A stretch of DNA of 64,000 nt, taken from an uncultured Sulfuricurvum sp. GTDB lineage: Bacteria; Campylobacterota; Campylobacteria; Campylobacterales; Sulfurimonadaceae. The notes under the pieces were generated by a model. The model saw only the letters and a list, made by a program, of their open reading frames with translations. It did not search any database and was not told the origin of the DNA. Where the stretch lies: contig NZ_CALDDG010000051.1 of the NCBI RefSeq assembly GCF_937936435.1, forward strand, positions 1 through 64,000, in the 5' to 3' direction. A program made the translations under genes and the position numbers. Shown here piece after piece: positions 1 through 7,944 of this stretch (position 1 is the first letter of the stretch; each line of letters opens with the position of its first letter).

Positions 1-791
1 ATAGCAGGGGGATTATGGCTTTTGAGTGAGTGGAGCACTTGGGTAAAAAGGGTATCGATGCGGTCCAACTCGGTTTCGATGGTTTTGTACTCCTCTCGGT
101 AAAGCGCTTTGACCTCTTCGGGGACATAGAGAAGATACTGATGGAATTTTTCGATCGATTTAATCAGTGCCGTGCGGATACCCTGGAGGGTCCCTTTAAA
201 AATAGCGTCGGCCTGATTCGGTGTCGCCTCGGCGACGTTGATCGCACTTTGGAGGATACTGGCGAGAATGCGTCGGATACGTACGGCATTGAGGACATTG
301 GCATTGAGCGTCTCAAACGTGATATCCTTGATAATCTCATGGAGAGTCTCTTCGATATTTGAGCCTTTCTCCAGTGTCGTAATAATCGCACTTTCGGTAA
401 TCTCTTCGAGAATATCGAGCAGATCGACGGATTGGAGTTTCACCTGATGGAGTTTTTCCAGCATCTCCTCAGAGGTACCGATATGTTTTTCCAAGGCGTT
501 GAAAAGTGAATATTTAAGATGTTGAAGCTCTTCGCTTTTTCGAATGATTTGGCGTTCCAAACGCTCTTTTTGGGTAATGAGCTCTTCGAGTTCATCATGC
601 AGCGCATATCCTTCTTCTTCCATAATGGCACTGGTGAAGGTTTTAAGCTCTTGAAGCGAAAGTCCTTGTGAATTCATGGCCCAATCGGTGTTCAACGCAT
701 CGACGACTGAGGATACTTTGGCATCGATATCATTGCCGGGGAGGGAACGATATCGGATTTTAATATCGCGTTTCAGAGTCTCTAAATTCAT
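1..791 (-). CDS. Hypothetical helical protein (C-terminus outside window)
   Basis: The reading frame is open from an ATG at 791 to the window edge, so at least 263 residues are present and the C-terminus is missing. It starts MNLETLKRDIKIRYRS. It is rich in charged helices, with a coiled-coil-like stretch around residues 60-110 (repeated E/L/K/R heptads), and has no signal peptide or membrane segment. The second half (runs of A, I and G around 'ATPNQADAIFKGTLQGIRTA') looks like an amphipathic helical bundle, loosely phasin-like. I do not recognise the family and give no function. It lies 11 bp downstream of the DUF493 gene on the same strand and may belong to the moaC transcription unit. Confidence 0.8.
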   Translation of the reverse strand, partial: MNLETLKRDIKIRYRSLPGNDIDAKVSSVVDALNTDWAMNSQGLSLQELKTFTSAIMEEEGYALHDELEELITQKERLERQIIRKSEELQHLKYSLFNALEKHIGTSEEMLEKLHQVKLQSVDLLDILEEITESAIITTLEKGSNIEETLHEIIKDITFETLNANVLNAVRIRRILASILQSAINVAEATPNQADAIFKGTLQGIRTALIKSIEKFHQYLLYVPEEVKALYREEYKTIETELDRIDTLFTQVLHSLKSHNPPA

Positions 792-802
792 TCAATATCC
801 TT

Positions 803-1072
803 TTATAGTACCATTTTGATGTGAGGATGGGCTTTGAGCGTTTCGTAAAAATAGGTTCGTTCGTCTTCATTATGGACTAGAAGTTCTAAGTTCATGCTGA
901 TGTATTTTCCCCCTTTACTGACATTGGAAGGATTTAAGGAGTACGAACGCTCTCCAATGATTTCCATAGCCGCAATCTCAATTCCGGCGCGTTCATAGGC
1001 GACGACTTTGTAACACCATGTGCAAGGGTACTGCAACTCAAGCTTTTGGGTTGTTTCGTTGATAATCACCAC
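803..1072 (-). CDS. DUF493 family protein (HP0495/YbeD-like)
   Basis: An 89-residue soluble protein that matches the small ferredoxin-like-fold DUF493 family (HP0495 of Helicobacter, YbeD of E. coli) in length and pattern: N-terminal beta strand '[17 protein letters not shown]', central '[22 protein letters not shown]', and C-terminal '[15 protein letters not shown]'. The family's biochemical role is unsettled; a regulatory or ligand-binding role has been proposed. The start is a GTG preceded by AGGAGG at good spacing, and the first 35 bp overlap the end of moaC, so translation is probably coupled. It carries the pair CTWC at about residues 17-20. Confidence 0.88.
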   Translation of the reverse strand: MVIINETTQKLELQYPCTWCYKVVAYERAGIEIAAMEIIGERSYSLNPSNVSKGGKYISMNLELLVHNEDERTYFYETLKAHPHIKMVL

Positions 1073-1523
1073 TTTTGCCTCCTGATTTGGTTTCGAGCTG
1101 AATCGGGCCGATCACCATCGATTTATCGATGGCCTTAAGCATATCATAAATCGTGAGAAGCCCGATGCTGGTTCCGGTGAGGGCTTCCATCTCTACACCC
1201 GTCTGTCCGCTCAGTTTTGCGGTAACTGTGAGCCTGAATCCGGGAAGCTGCGGAAGCTCTTCGATATCGCAGTGGACTCCCGAGAGATTCAGGGGGTGGC
1301 ACATCGGGATAAGATCGGATGTTTTTTTCGTCCCCATAATCGCTGCAACGACGGCAGTTTGCAAAACAGGCCCTTTTTTAGCGGTTTGGGTAATGACGGC
1401 GTCAAAGGCATTTTGGCTCATGGTGATAAGCCCGCTCGCAACGGCGACGCGTGCCGTCGTAGTTTTATCCGATACGTCGACCATTTTTGGGCGATCGCGT
1501 TCATCTAAATGGGTTAAATTCAT
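1038..1523 (-). CDS. moaC: Cyclic pyranopterin monophosphate synthase MoaC
   Basis: MoaC converts the MoaA product (3',8-cyclo-7,8-dihydro-GTP) to cyclic pyranopterin monophosphate in molybdenum cofactor synthesis, in the cytoplasm. The 161-residue product has the family hallmarks: N-terminal '[18 protein letters not shown]', '[21 protein letters not shown]', the catalytic-region '[12 protein letters not shown]', 'GVEMEALTG' and 'YDMLKAIDK', and the typical C-terminal Lys-rich 'ETKSGGKSG'. I chose the ATG at 1523 ([12 protein letters not shown]) over an in-frame start 39 bp upstream because AAAGAGA lies just before it and the family begins here. It overlaps the DUF493 gene. mobA is close by, so molybdenum cofactor genes cluster loosely here. 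Confidence 0.96.
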   Translation of the reverse strand: MNLTHLDERDRPKMVDVSDKTTTARVAVASGLITMSQNAFDAVITQTAKKGPVLQTAVVAAIMGTKKTSDLIPMCHPLNLSGVHCDIEELPQLPGFRLTVTAKLSGQTGVEMEALTGTSIGLLTIYDMLKAIDKSMVIGPIQLETKSGGKSGDYQRNNPKA

Positions 1524-1695
1524 CGTTATCTCTTTGGTATTCTTTAGAGTTATTATAGCCAAGAGTAGTTAATTGGCCGATGATTAAAAAATAATCATAT
1601 TTAAGAGAAAAAATGGGCTATAGTTTTGCCATGAGATTTTGGTGATGCTGTGGATAGCATGTAATTCCGAAGTCCTCATACCTCCTTCAAAGCAT

Positions 1696-1737
1696 AGGAT
1701 TGCCTGTTTTTGACCGACATTAACATTTCGCAATCCT
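1696..1737. repeat. 8-bp inverted repeat upstream of the PDC-like gene
   Basis: AGGATTGC (1696-1703) is matched by GCAATCCT (1730-1737) with a 26-nt spacer. It sits 36 bp before the start at 1774, in the gap between the divergent moaC and the membrane protein gene. It may be an operator or a leader hairpin. The rest of the gap (1524-1773) shows only AT-rich promoter-like sequence; I did not recognise a molybdenum cofactor riboswitch. Confidence 0.35.
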
Positions 1738-1773
1738 CTGATTATCATCTATAAACAACGAAAGGGGAACACA

Positions 1774-2664
1774 ATGCAAGATTTGGTTAAAAGTTATAAC
1801 GCTAACGCCCCGTTAATACAAAAATTTATCCTTACGACACTGGGCAACGTCAGTCTTAAAACGCTGAACGTTCAACTGGTTGAAAGACTCTACAAAACAT
1901 TCCCGAGTTTGGAATTGCTCTACAAATGTGATGAGGGATTCGTCCAAAACTCTCCGAACATTTATATTTCGCGGGAAGACCACAGCCATATCGGAGTGGA
2001 TCGATCGTATTTGATCGACGAATTGGCGATCCAAAAAGGGTTTTATATCAGTGAGCCCTATATTTCTACCGCTACACGCCATTTATGTATAACGGTCGTG
2101 TATGCGGTTGCGGACGGATACCTCTTTTTCGATTTTCGCCTTCGCAAATTGTTAGAGCGGTTTGATCTAATCGAAAAAAACAATATGTTCAAATACATGA
2201 ACCGCTCTTCCTATGCGATTATCGGCGGCGGATTGCTTTTTTTCGGTGTATTTGTCGTGCTGTACGGATTTTACACATTTGCGGGGTATTTAATAGCGAG
2301 CGAGCCCCTCTCTATCGATGCCGTATTTAAACCGATCATCGCCTTGACGCTTGGATTGGCAGTCTATGATTTGGGGAAAACGATTTTCGAACAGGAGGTT
2401 ATGCCGAGAACGCAGCATGTGAGCGAAACCTTTAACGCCAAGACACTGCTGAATTTTTCGGTATCGATTATCATTGCATTGCTGATCGAAGCGCTTTTGG
2501 TCGTCTTTAAAATCTCGATACACAACTACAAAGATCTGCCGTATGCATCGACATTGATCGCGGCATTGGCCTTTTTGCTCCTTGTTTTCGCAGTCTTTAT
2601 TTATCTCGTTCGCAAAAGCGAGAAAGTGCCTGAGTGTACTCATGCGGATGGTTCAGATTCATAA
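1774..2664 (+). CDS. Membrane protein with PDC/Cache-like sensor region
   Basis: A 296-residue protein. Residues 1-140 look like a small PDC/Cache-type ligand-sensing domain as found at the front of Campylobacterota signalling proteins ('LVERLYKTFPSLELLYKCDEGF', 'YISREDHSHIGVDRSYLI', then 'GFYISEPYIST...LCITVVYAV' and 'FFDFRLRKLL'). Four hydrophobic segments follow (about 150-172, 190-210, 225-245, 260-282). There is no kinase, GGDEF or MCP output domain and no N-terminal signal peptide, so the sensor region would be cytoplasmic, which is odd for PDC domains. The start has AAAGGGGAACACA before the ATG. It ends in a 68-bp tail-to-tail overlap with mobA. Function unknown. Confidence 0.8.
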   Translation: MQDLVKSYNANAPLIQKFILTTLGNVSLKTLNVQLVERLYKTFPSLELLYKCDEGFVQNSPNIYISREDHSHIGVDRSYLIDELAIQKGFYISEPYISTATRHLCITVVYAVADGYLFFDFRLRKLLERFDLIEKNNMFKYMNRSSYAIIGGGLLFFGVFVVLYGFYTFAGYLIASEPLSIDAVFKPIIALTLGLAVYDLGKTIFEQEVMPRTQHVSETFNAKTLLNFSVSIIIALLIEALLVVFKISIHNYKDLPYASTLIAALAFLLLVFAVFIYLVRKSEKVPECTHADGSDS

Positions 2665-3181
2665 ACGGCGTATCGTCGTCAAATTCGACGAAACGGGTAT
2701 GTGACGCACCGAGCAGTTTTCCTAGGCGGTGGTCGCTCTCTCGAAGCATCCGCTCCAGCTCAGGCAGGAGGGAGTGATGATAGATACCGCACATCGGATG
2801 GCTTCCTTCGGGTGTTCTAGCGATGACGGCGTCTAGATCGCCGTTATCCGCTTCGAGCAGTCGTGCAAACTCCTTTTCCCCCACAAACGGCGTGTCGACG
2901 CTGAGTACCATAATCCGATCCGTATTAAGAGACTGAAAGGCACTCACAAACCCTGCCGTCGGCGCATAATCGACTTCCTGGGGGTCAAGGATAAAAGGGG
3001 CTTTAAAATCGAATTTTTCGGCAGATTTGGTCGAGACGTATACCTGTGTGAAGAGATTGCAAAGACGGTTGTATTGAAACTGTGCCAAAGTAGAAAAACC
3101 GCCAAAAGGGAGAAGCGATTTATCTTCTCCCATGCGGGAGCTTTTTCCTCCGGCAAACACAACGCAGGGTATATCAAACAT
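2597..3181 (-). CDS. mobA: Molybdenum cofactor guanylyltransferase MobA
   Basis: MobA links GMP from GTP to molybdopterin, giving the guanine dinucleotide cofactor used by DMSO-reductase-family enzymes such as Nap nitrate reductase, formate dehydrogenase and polysulfide reductase. The 194-residue protein has the nucleotidyltransferase signature 'FAGGKSSRMGEDKSLLPFGG' near residues 8-27, and 'ILDPQEVDYAPTAGFVSAF', 'MVLSVDTPFVG' and 'GSHPMCGIYHHSLLPELE'. The ATG at 3181 is preceded by TTTAGGAGAAACC, and the family begins here rather than at the in-frame codon 27 bp upstream. It lies 27 bp after the metallophosphoesterase gene, likely in one transcript, and overlaps the convergent PDC gene. Confidence 0.93.
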   Translation of the reverse strand: MFDIPCVVFAGGKSSRMGEDKSLLPFGGFSTLAQFQYNRLCNLFTQVYVSTKSAEKFDFKAPFILDPQEVDYAPTAGFVSAFQSLNTDRIMVLSVDTPFVGEKEFARLLEADNGDLDAVIARTPEGSHPMCGIYHHSLLPELERMLRESDHRLGKLLGASHTRFVEFDDDTPFMNLNHPHEYTQALSRFCERDK

Positions 3182-3208
3182 GGTTTCTCCTAAAAATGGC
3201 GGCTGCAA

Positions 3209-4324
3209 TCACGACCATGTGATACAGGTGATTTCGGAATGCGACCCGAGCCGCATCGGCGGTCCCCAAAAACCGATGCCGCTGTTAACGTATATGTGGC
3301 GGTTGTCTCCCAATGAATGGAGTCCTTTGAGATAGGGCTGCGCGAGTGTAACCAGATACCCGAACGGCCATATCTGCCCACCGTGCGTATGCCCGCTGAG
3401 GATGAGCGAGGGGGTAAATCCTTCGAGATAGTCGATGTATTTCGGTTGATGCGCTAACAGGAGCGTCGAGGCGTCCTGCGGAATGCCCCACATCGCTTCA
3501 TAGATATCGGGGATGTGCGTATCGGCGCGGTAGCCGGCAAGATCGTAAACCCCTGCAATGTAAAAATCGTCTATTTTAAGAGAACTGTTTTCCAATACGT
3601 GGATACCGAGCTCTTTCATATAGGCAATCGTGTCGTCGATGGAGTGAAAATATTCGTGGTTACCTACCACGTAATAGGTTCCGAAACGGCTTTTGAGATG
3701 GCGCAGTTCACCGACGGCATCTTTGAGGATATCGATATGAGCATCGGCCAAATCTCCGGTGATAGTGACCAAGTCGGGATTAAGACGATTGATAGCCGCA
3801 ACGCTTTTGGCAACAAATGCTTTGTCGATCAGCCCTCCGATATGCATGTCGCTGATCTGCACGATCGTATAGCGTTTGCCGTTAAAGCGTTTTTGGTCGA
3901 TGTCGACGTAATGGACGGCAGGCTCTTTTGACCCTTCCAACACTCCGGCACCTATATAGGTGCTCCCCAGCGCTAAAAAACCGATATCGCTGGAGCGTTT
4001 GAAAAATCGTCGTTTTTCTTCTTGAAAAGGGACCAGACGCTGTATCAGACGGAGGAATTCGTATAGCACGATTCCCATAAACAGTACAAAACCGACACCG
4101 ATACTAAGAGAAAGGAAAAAGTAGAGGAGTTTGGGCGGGCTGAAGAGATAGCGGCTTGCGACATAGCCTAAAATAGCCGTCATATTGACAAATAAAAAAA
4201 AGTACAATGCCTTACGGGTAGAGTTGCAGATGTGTAAATGTTCTACAATCCGGGTATAGGCCAGAATGTGAACCAAGAGAAAAAATAAGGCAACCAGTAC
4301 CGGAAAAAGAATGATCATACTCAT
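3209..4324 (-). CDS. Membrane-anchored metallophosphoesterase
   Basis: A 371-residue protein with about four N-terminal membrane segments (residues 1-110), then a calcineurin-like phosphoesterase domain. Metal-binding motifs are 'ISDMHIGG' (D, H), 'ITGDLADAH', 'VVGNHEYFH', 'LAHQPKYID' and 'LSGHTHGGQIWPFG', in the order seen in the YkuE/YaeI-type branch. Some relatives act on UDP-diacylglucosamine or other phospho-compounds; the substrate here is unknown. I chose the ATG at 4324 (MSMIILFPV), which gives a clean first membrane helix; a TTG 27 bp upstream lacks any ribosome-binding site. It lies directly upstream of mobA. Confidence 0.9.
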   Translation of the reverse strand: MSMIILFPVLVALFFLLVHILAYTRIVEHLHICNSTRKALYFFLFVNMTAILGYVASRYLFSPPKLLYFFLSLSIGVGFVLFMGIVLYEFLRLIQRLVPFQEEKRRFFKRSSDIGFLALGSTYIGAGVLEGSKEPAVHYVDIDQKRFNGKRYTIVQISDMHIGGLIDKAFVAKSVAAINRLNPDLVTITGDLADAHIDILKDAVGELRHLKSRFGTYYVVGNHEYFHSIDDTIAYMKELGIHVLENSSLKIDDFYIAGVYDLAGYRADTHIPDIYEAMWGIPQDASTLLLAHQPKYIDYLEGFTPSLILSGHTHGGQIWPFGYLVTLAQPYLKGLHSLGDNRHIYVNSGIGFWGPPMRLGSHSEITCITWS

Positions 4325-4401
4325 AATGCGATTGTATCGAAAGATTGTCAACGGAATTTTCGAGAGAGGGCAAAGAAAAGTAAGGGGCTTTTGCCCAAAA
4401 A

Positions 4402-4863
4402 TTATTGGGCGAAAGCGGCAGCGAGAATCTTATCCATTCCCGGGGTGGCACCGTCTTGGAGGTATTGAAGCACCAAAGGAGAAAATTTGTTCACCATGGA
4501 TGCATCCATCCCCAAAAACGAGAATTGCGATCCCACATTTCCGAGACCGAGCATTCCGGCCGGTGCGGCATTCAAAAGTGTTCCCGCCTGAGGAACCTGT
4601 TTGGTCAATGCGGCAAAATCGGTGGCACTCATGTTGCTTTTGGCATCGTTGATGATAGCAGCCGTACCGCCGATAGCCTGTGTCGGGGTGACTCCAAGCG
4701 TCGTGGTTAGATTTTTGATAAGCGGATTGGAAGCAAGTGCGTTATCCGCGATAGGAGCTGCGCTTTGTGCGACGGGTGCTACCGTTTGCATCACGGAACC
4801 GAAATCAAAAGCATTGGCATTGGACACGAGTAGTATTAAAGCGGCAAGGGTAAGTGAACGCAT
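4402..4863 (-). CDS. DUF2780 family exported protein
   Basis: A 153-residue protein with a clear Sec signal peptide (MRSLTLAALILLVSNANA), then a DUF2780-like region: 'LIKNLTTTLGVTPTQAIGGTAAIINDAKSNMSATDFAAL' and the C-terminal 'FSPLVLQYLQDGATPGMDKILAAAFAQ'. DUF2780 proteins are small periplasmic or secreted proteins of unknown function in proteobacteria. The start has GGAGAATCCC. Short G/C-rich palindromes overlap and follow the stop codon (4385-4410), but no clear U-tract follows, so a terminator is only possible. Confidence 0.85.
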   Translation of the reverse strand: MRSLTLAALILLVSNANAFDFGSVMQTVAPVAQSAAPIADNALASNPLIKNLTTTLGVTPTQAIGGTAAIINDAKSNMSATDFAALTKQVPQAGTLLNAAPAGMLGLGNVGSQFSFLGMDASMVNKFSPLVLQYLQDGATPGMDKILAAAFAQ

Positions 4864-5019
4864 GGGATTCTCCGAATATTAGATTTTAAAGTATAGCTGA
4901 TCAGAAATATAACCCGTATTATATTTTGAGACAAGGAGATTTTACGATAAAAATGTTCATGAATTGTAGTAAAAGCCCAATCATCACAATATAATTATTT
5001 AATAACAAAAAATACTTAA

Positions 5020-5040
5020 TTTTAGTTTTTTATACTAAAA
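5020..5040. promoter_or_regulatory. Promoter/operator candidate before the lipid locus
   Basis: TTTTAGT (5020-5026) and ACTAAAA (5034-5040) form a 7-bp inverted repeat around a -10-like TATACT (5031-5036), 27 bp before the first gene of the lipid locus. The surrounding gap 4864-5066 is very AT-rich and holds no gene that I can see. Either a promoter or an operator half-site pair is possible. Confidence 0.4.
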
Positions 5041-5066
5041 TACTGCCATCTTCTTAAGGGATCTGA

Positions 5067-5666
5067 ATGGCGAGCATCTATGACATCAAACCTGCATTCC
5101 AAAATTTTCTCCGTCCGATTGTCGTAGGACTGGCAAATATAGGGGTAACTCCGAATCAAATCACCTATGCGGCACTTTTTCTCTCTTTTATCGCGGGGGG
5201 TGCCATTGCTCTCACTCACGGTGCATCGTGGGCTTTACTCGCTATTCCTGCGGTGATGTTTGTGCGGATGGCGCTTAATGCGATTGACGGAATGCTCGCC
5301 AAAGAACACGATATGAAAAGCGATGCGGGGGCGATGCTGAATGAAATGAGTGATGTTCTCTCGGACGCGGCGCTCTATTTGCCGTTTGCCCTCATTGATG
5401 GAGTATCGGCGCTGTGGATCGTGCTGTTTGTCATTATGGCGATTCTTACCGAAATGGCGGGGGTGCTGGGGGCGCTGATCGGCGGAGTGAGACGGTATGA
5501 CGGTCCGATGGGAAAAAGCGACCGGGCATTTGTAATCGGAGCCCTCTCTTTGGTATTGGGATTGGGAGTTTCGCCCGCTGGATGGTTTGATGGTGTAATG
5601 ATCGTCGCGACCATGATGGGTGCTTGGACGGTGCTTCGACGCTCCGTACGGGGGTTAAAATCATGA
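5067..5666 (+). CDS. ynbA: CDP-alcohol phosphatidyltransferase (YnbA-like)
   Basis: An integral membrane enzyme of the class that moves a phosphatidyl group from CDP-diacylglycerol to an alcohol head group. The 199-residue protein carries a CDP-alcohol phosphotransferase motif around residues 70-97: 'NAIDGMLAKEHDMKSDAGAM' followed by 'LNEMSDVLSD', keeping the DG, A, G and D positions, although AR is AK and one Asp is Asn. About five membrane segments are present. Length and gene order (next: CdsA-like, later hydrolase-methyltransferase and PAP2-phosphatase) match E. coli ynbA. The head group is unknown. The start has AAGGGA before the ATG; the stop overlaps the next start as ATGA. Confidence 0.9.
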   Translation: MASIYDIKPAFQNFLRPIVVGLANIGVTPNQITYAALFLSFIAGGAIALTHGASWALLAIPAVMFVRMALNAIDGMLAKEHDMKSDAGAMLNEMSDVLSDAALYLPFALIDGVSALWIVLFVIMAILTEMAGVLGALIGGVRRYDGPMGKSDRAFVIGALSLVLGLGVSPAGWFDGVMIVATMMGAWTVLRRSVRGLKS

Positions 5667-6601
5667 TAGAGACGATTACGACGCTCTTTAGCGGAAAAAG
5701 CGGCATCGTACTGCTGATTATTTTGGGTATTTTGGTGTTTGCGACGCTGATCGTATCGGTGCTGTTTCGTACCAAAACCTCGCAGGAGCTCAAAGAGCGC
5801 GTCTATTCATGGTGGATTATTATCGGGGCATTTATACTCGGGGCGATGCTCAACACGACGGTAGCAATGTTCTTTTTCGCCCTCATCAGCTATCTCGCTC
5901 TCAAAGAGTATTTCACCCTTATCCCGACCCGTCGCACCGATCGACGGATCATCTTTTACGCCTACCTCTCCATCGTGTTTCAGTACTGGTTTGCGGGAAT
6001 CGGGTGGTATGGGATGTTTATTATCTGGATTCCCGTCTACCTCTTTTTGCTTCTGCCGTTTCGGCAGGTGCTCATCGGAGAGACGCAGGGATTTTTAGAG
6101 AACACGAGCCGTGTGCAGTGGGGGCTGATGATGTTCGTCTTCGGTCTCAGCCACCTCGCCTACATGATGACATTGCCGGCTGTGGCAGGGCATGATGTCG
6201 CGGGTAAAGAGCTGGTTCTTTATGTGGTGCTTTTGACCGAGCTGAATGACGTGTTGCAGTATCTGTGGGGCAAGGCTCTGGGCAAACATAAAATCGTCCC
6301 GAAAGTAAGCCCCAACAAAACGATCGAGGGGTTCGCAGGGGCGTTCGTCACCCTCAGCGCGCTTGCGGTAGCGTTTTCGTTTCTGACCCCTTTTACAACC
6401 CTTCAGGCACTCGCGGCGGGGATGCTCATCAGCGGTGCAGGGTTTGTGGGGGATGTCGTCATCTCGATGGTCAAGCGGGACATCGGGGTCAAAGATTCGG
6501 GACATCTATTGCCGGGGCATGGGGGGATACTTGATCGCGTCGACAGTCTCACCTATACCGCACCGCTCTTTTTCCATTTCACCTACTATCTCTACTATTA
6601 G
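5663..6601 (+). CDS. ynbB: Phosphatidate cytidylyltransferase-like protein (YnbB/CdsA family)
   Basis: A 312-residue, about eight-helix membrane protein of the CdsA family, which makes CDP-diacylglycerol from phosphatidate and CTP. The family signature lies near the C-terminus: 'SMVKRDIGVKDSGHLLPGHGGILDRVDSL' (residues about 272-300), with the metal- and CTP-binding Asp residues. Also present are 'GKHKIVPKVSPNKTIEGFAGA' and 'NDVLQYLWGKALG'. It starts within the stop of the CDP-alcohol transferase (ATGA), so translation is coupled and the pair should work in sequence. In E. coli the paralogue YnbB has been linked to the glycolipid MPIase; whether that holds here is unknown. A housekeeping cdsA should exist elsewhere. 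Confidence 0.92.
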   Translation: MIETITTLFSGKSGIVLLIILGILVFATLIVSVLFRTKTSQELKERVYSWWIIIGAFILGAMLNTTVAMFFFALISYLALKEYFTLIPTRRTDRRIIFYAYLSIVFQYWFAGIGWYGMFIIWIPVYLFLLLPFRQVLIGETQGFLENTSRVQWGLMMFVFGLSHLAYMMTLPAVAGHDVAGKELVLYVVLLTELNDVLQYLWGKALGKHKIVPKVSPNKTIEGFAGAFVTLSALAVAFSFLTPFTTLQALAAGMLISGAGFVGDVVISMVKRDIGVKDSGHLLPGHGGILDRVDSLTYTAPLFFHFTYYLYY

Positions 6602-6610
6602 GATGGCGGG

Positions 6611-7231
6611 ATGCTAAAATGGCTCTTTTTTGCTCTCATCGTCCGCCCGACGGTACTGCTGATTTTCGGGGTGCACGTACGGGGACGTGAAAACCTCTCA
6701 CATGACAAACCCTCTATCATCGTCGCCAACCACAACAGCCATCTCGATACGCTGGTGCTCATGAGCCTCTTTCCATTGCACAAAATCCACCGTATCCGCC
6801 CCGTCGCGGCGGCAGATTATTTTATGAAAAACCGCCTTATCGCGTGGTTCTCGACCCAGTTTATCGGGATTATCCCGCTCAGCCGAAAGGTAGAGAGATC
6901 GCACACCCATCCCTTGGAACCCGTCCGCCAAGCCCTCGAAGCGGGAGATAGCATCATCCTCTTTCCCGAAGGGAGCCGAGGAGAAGCAGAGCAAATGAGC
7001 AAATTCAAATCGGGGATTGCCCATTTAGCAAAAATGGCTCCTCATATCAGCGTTGTCCCCGTCTATCTCGGCGGTGCGGGGAAAGTACTCCCAAAAGGGG
7101 AAGCGTTGCTCGTCCCCTTTATCATCGATGTTCATATATTGGAGCCGATGCTGATCGGCGAAGAGGATACCCATACGTTTACGGAGCGGTTGGAAGCGGT
7201 TATTAAAAAGGCGGGTGAGAGGGATGTATAA
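6611..7231 (+). CDS. 1-acyl-sn-glycerol-3-phosphate acyltransferase (PlsC family)
   Basis: A 206-residue acyltransferase with one N-terminal membrane segment. The catalytic HX4D motif is 'NHNSHLDTL' (residues about 38-46); the glycerolipid-binding motif is 'LFPEGSRGEAEQM' (about 117-129), and 'VVPVYLGG' follows. It would add a second acyl chain to a lysophosphatidate-like acceptor at the inner face of the membrane, supplying the CdsA-like enzyme 9 bp upstream. E. coli ynbABCD lacks this gene, so this locus is extended. Gene order and spacing make one operon with 5067-6601 very likely. Confidence 0.92.
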   Translation: MLKWLFFALIVRPTVLLIFGVHVRGRENLSHDKPSIIVANHNSHLDTLVLMSLFPLHKIHRIRPVAAADYFMKNRLIAWFSTQFIGIIPLSRKVERSHTHPLEPVRQALEAGDSIILFPEGSRGEAEQMSKFKSGIAHLAKMAPHISVVPVYLGGAGKVLPKGEALLVPFIIDVHILEPMLIGEEDTHTFTERLEAVIKKAGERDV

Positions 7232-7249
7232 AATAATTGAGGAATTGCT

Positions 7250-7870
7250 ATGAACTTTTTAAAATGGCTTTTTGATAGTTTGTTCGGGTGGATACCGTAT
7301 GTACCTAAAGCAATTTGGCATATGTGGTCACTTGATCGTAATGGTGCAGTATGGTACAAAATTCGGGCTTTTTCATTGTTATGTCTTGGTACTTGGGTAG
7401 TGATATGGGGGTATTTTATGTATATTGATTATAAAGATTTTGCACAACCTTATCCTAAATATGAAAACCTAAAAATAGATCAAGGAATGTTGACAAAAGT
7501 AAAATACGATAGAGGATCACCTGATTACACATTATTCCGTGCTGATGGAACATTTATACGGGTCAATGAAAAATATGGGAAATACAGTGTCCTGAAAAAT
7601 TGGTTTTATGATCAAGATCAGAGACATTTAGATCGAAAAATTCCTGTAACAATTTGTTGGTTTACACAACCCTCGGGGATGGCATGGATTGCAGAACTCG
7701 AAAGAGATGGCAATAAAATTATTTCTTATCAACAAGCTAAGGACAACTTTAATAAAACCAAAAATTATGTTACGAAAATAACTTTTTATTGGTTTTGGGT
7801 TCCATTTTTTCTCTTGTTGACAATAATTTATTTTGAAGCCTCTACATTACGTAAAAAGTATGAACTATGA
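7250..7870 (+). CDS. AT-rich hypothetical membrane protein
   Basis: A 206-residue protein with two membrane segments (about 42-62 and 180-200), a basic/aromatic N-terminus and a mainly beta soluble region between them ('LKIDQGMLTKVKYDRGSPDYTLFRADGTFI' and onward), resembling the topology of DUF3592-type proteins though I cannot assign it. A ribosome-binding site (GAGGA) precedes the ATG. Base and codon use is clearly more AT-rich than in the genes on both sides (many AAA, ATT, TTT, TAT), which suggests a later insertion into the lipid locus. No recognised function. Confidence 0.78.
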   Translation: MNFLKWLFDSLFGWIPYVPKAIWHMWSLDRNGAVWYKIRAFSLLCLGTWVVIWGYFMYIDYKDFAQPYPKYENLKIDQGMLTKVKYDRGSPDYTLFRADGTFIRVNEKYGKYSVLKNWFYDQDQRHLDRKIPVTICWFTQPSGMAWIAELERDGNKIISYQQAKDNFNKTKNYVTKITFYWFWVPFFLLLTIIYFEASTLRKKYEL

Positions 7871-7906
7871 TTTTTATGTTTCAGAATTATTTCAGCAAAA
7901 CATCCC

Positions 7907-7944
7907 TATCATTTCTATATGTCTAAGATTTTAGGAATATAGTT
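7907..7944 (+). repeat. 38-bp leader, copy A
   Basis: The 38 bp directly before the amidohydrolase start match 38 bp directly before the ArsR start (11982-12019) at 31 of 38 positions by my count, at identical distance to an ATGAAAAC start. Shared blocks are TATCAT, TCTATATGT, TAAGA and TTTAGGA. The last block includes the AGGA ribosome-binding site. The AT-rich gap 7871-7944 is therefore probably a promoter and 5' leader. Confidence 0.65.

Noticed and set aside
1524..1773. Molybdenum cofactor riboswitch before moaC
   Set aside because: The gap is AT-rich and I could not match the conserved Moco-riboswitch core; only a short inverted repeat was seen, on the side of the other gene.
5067..6601. 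Housekeeping pssA/pgsA and cdsA genes
   Set aside because: The association with hydrolase-methyltransferase and PAP2-phosphatase fusions marks the ynb-type accessory pathway rather than the core phospholipid genes.
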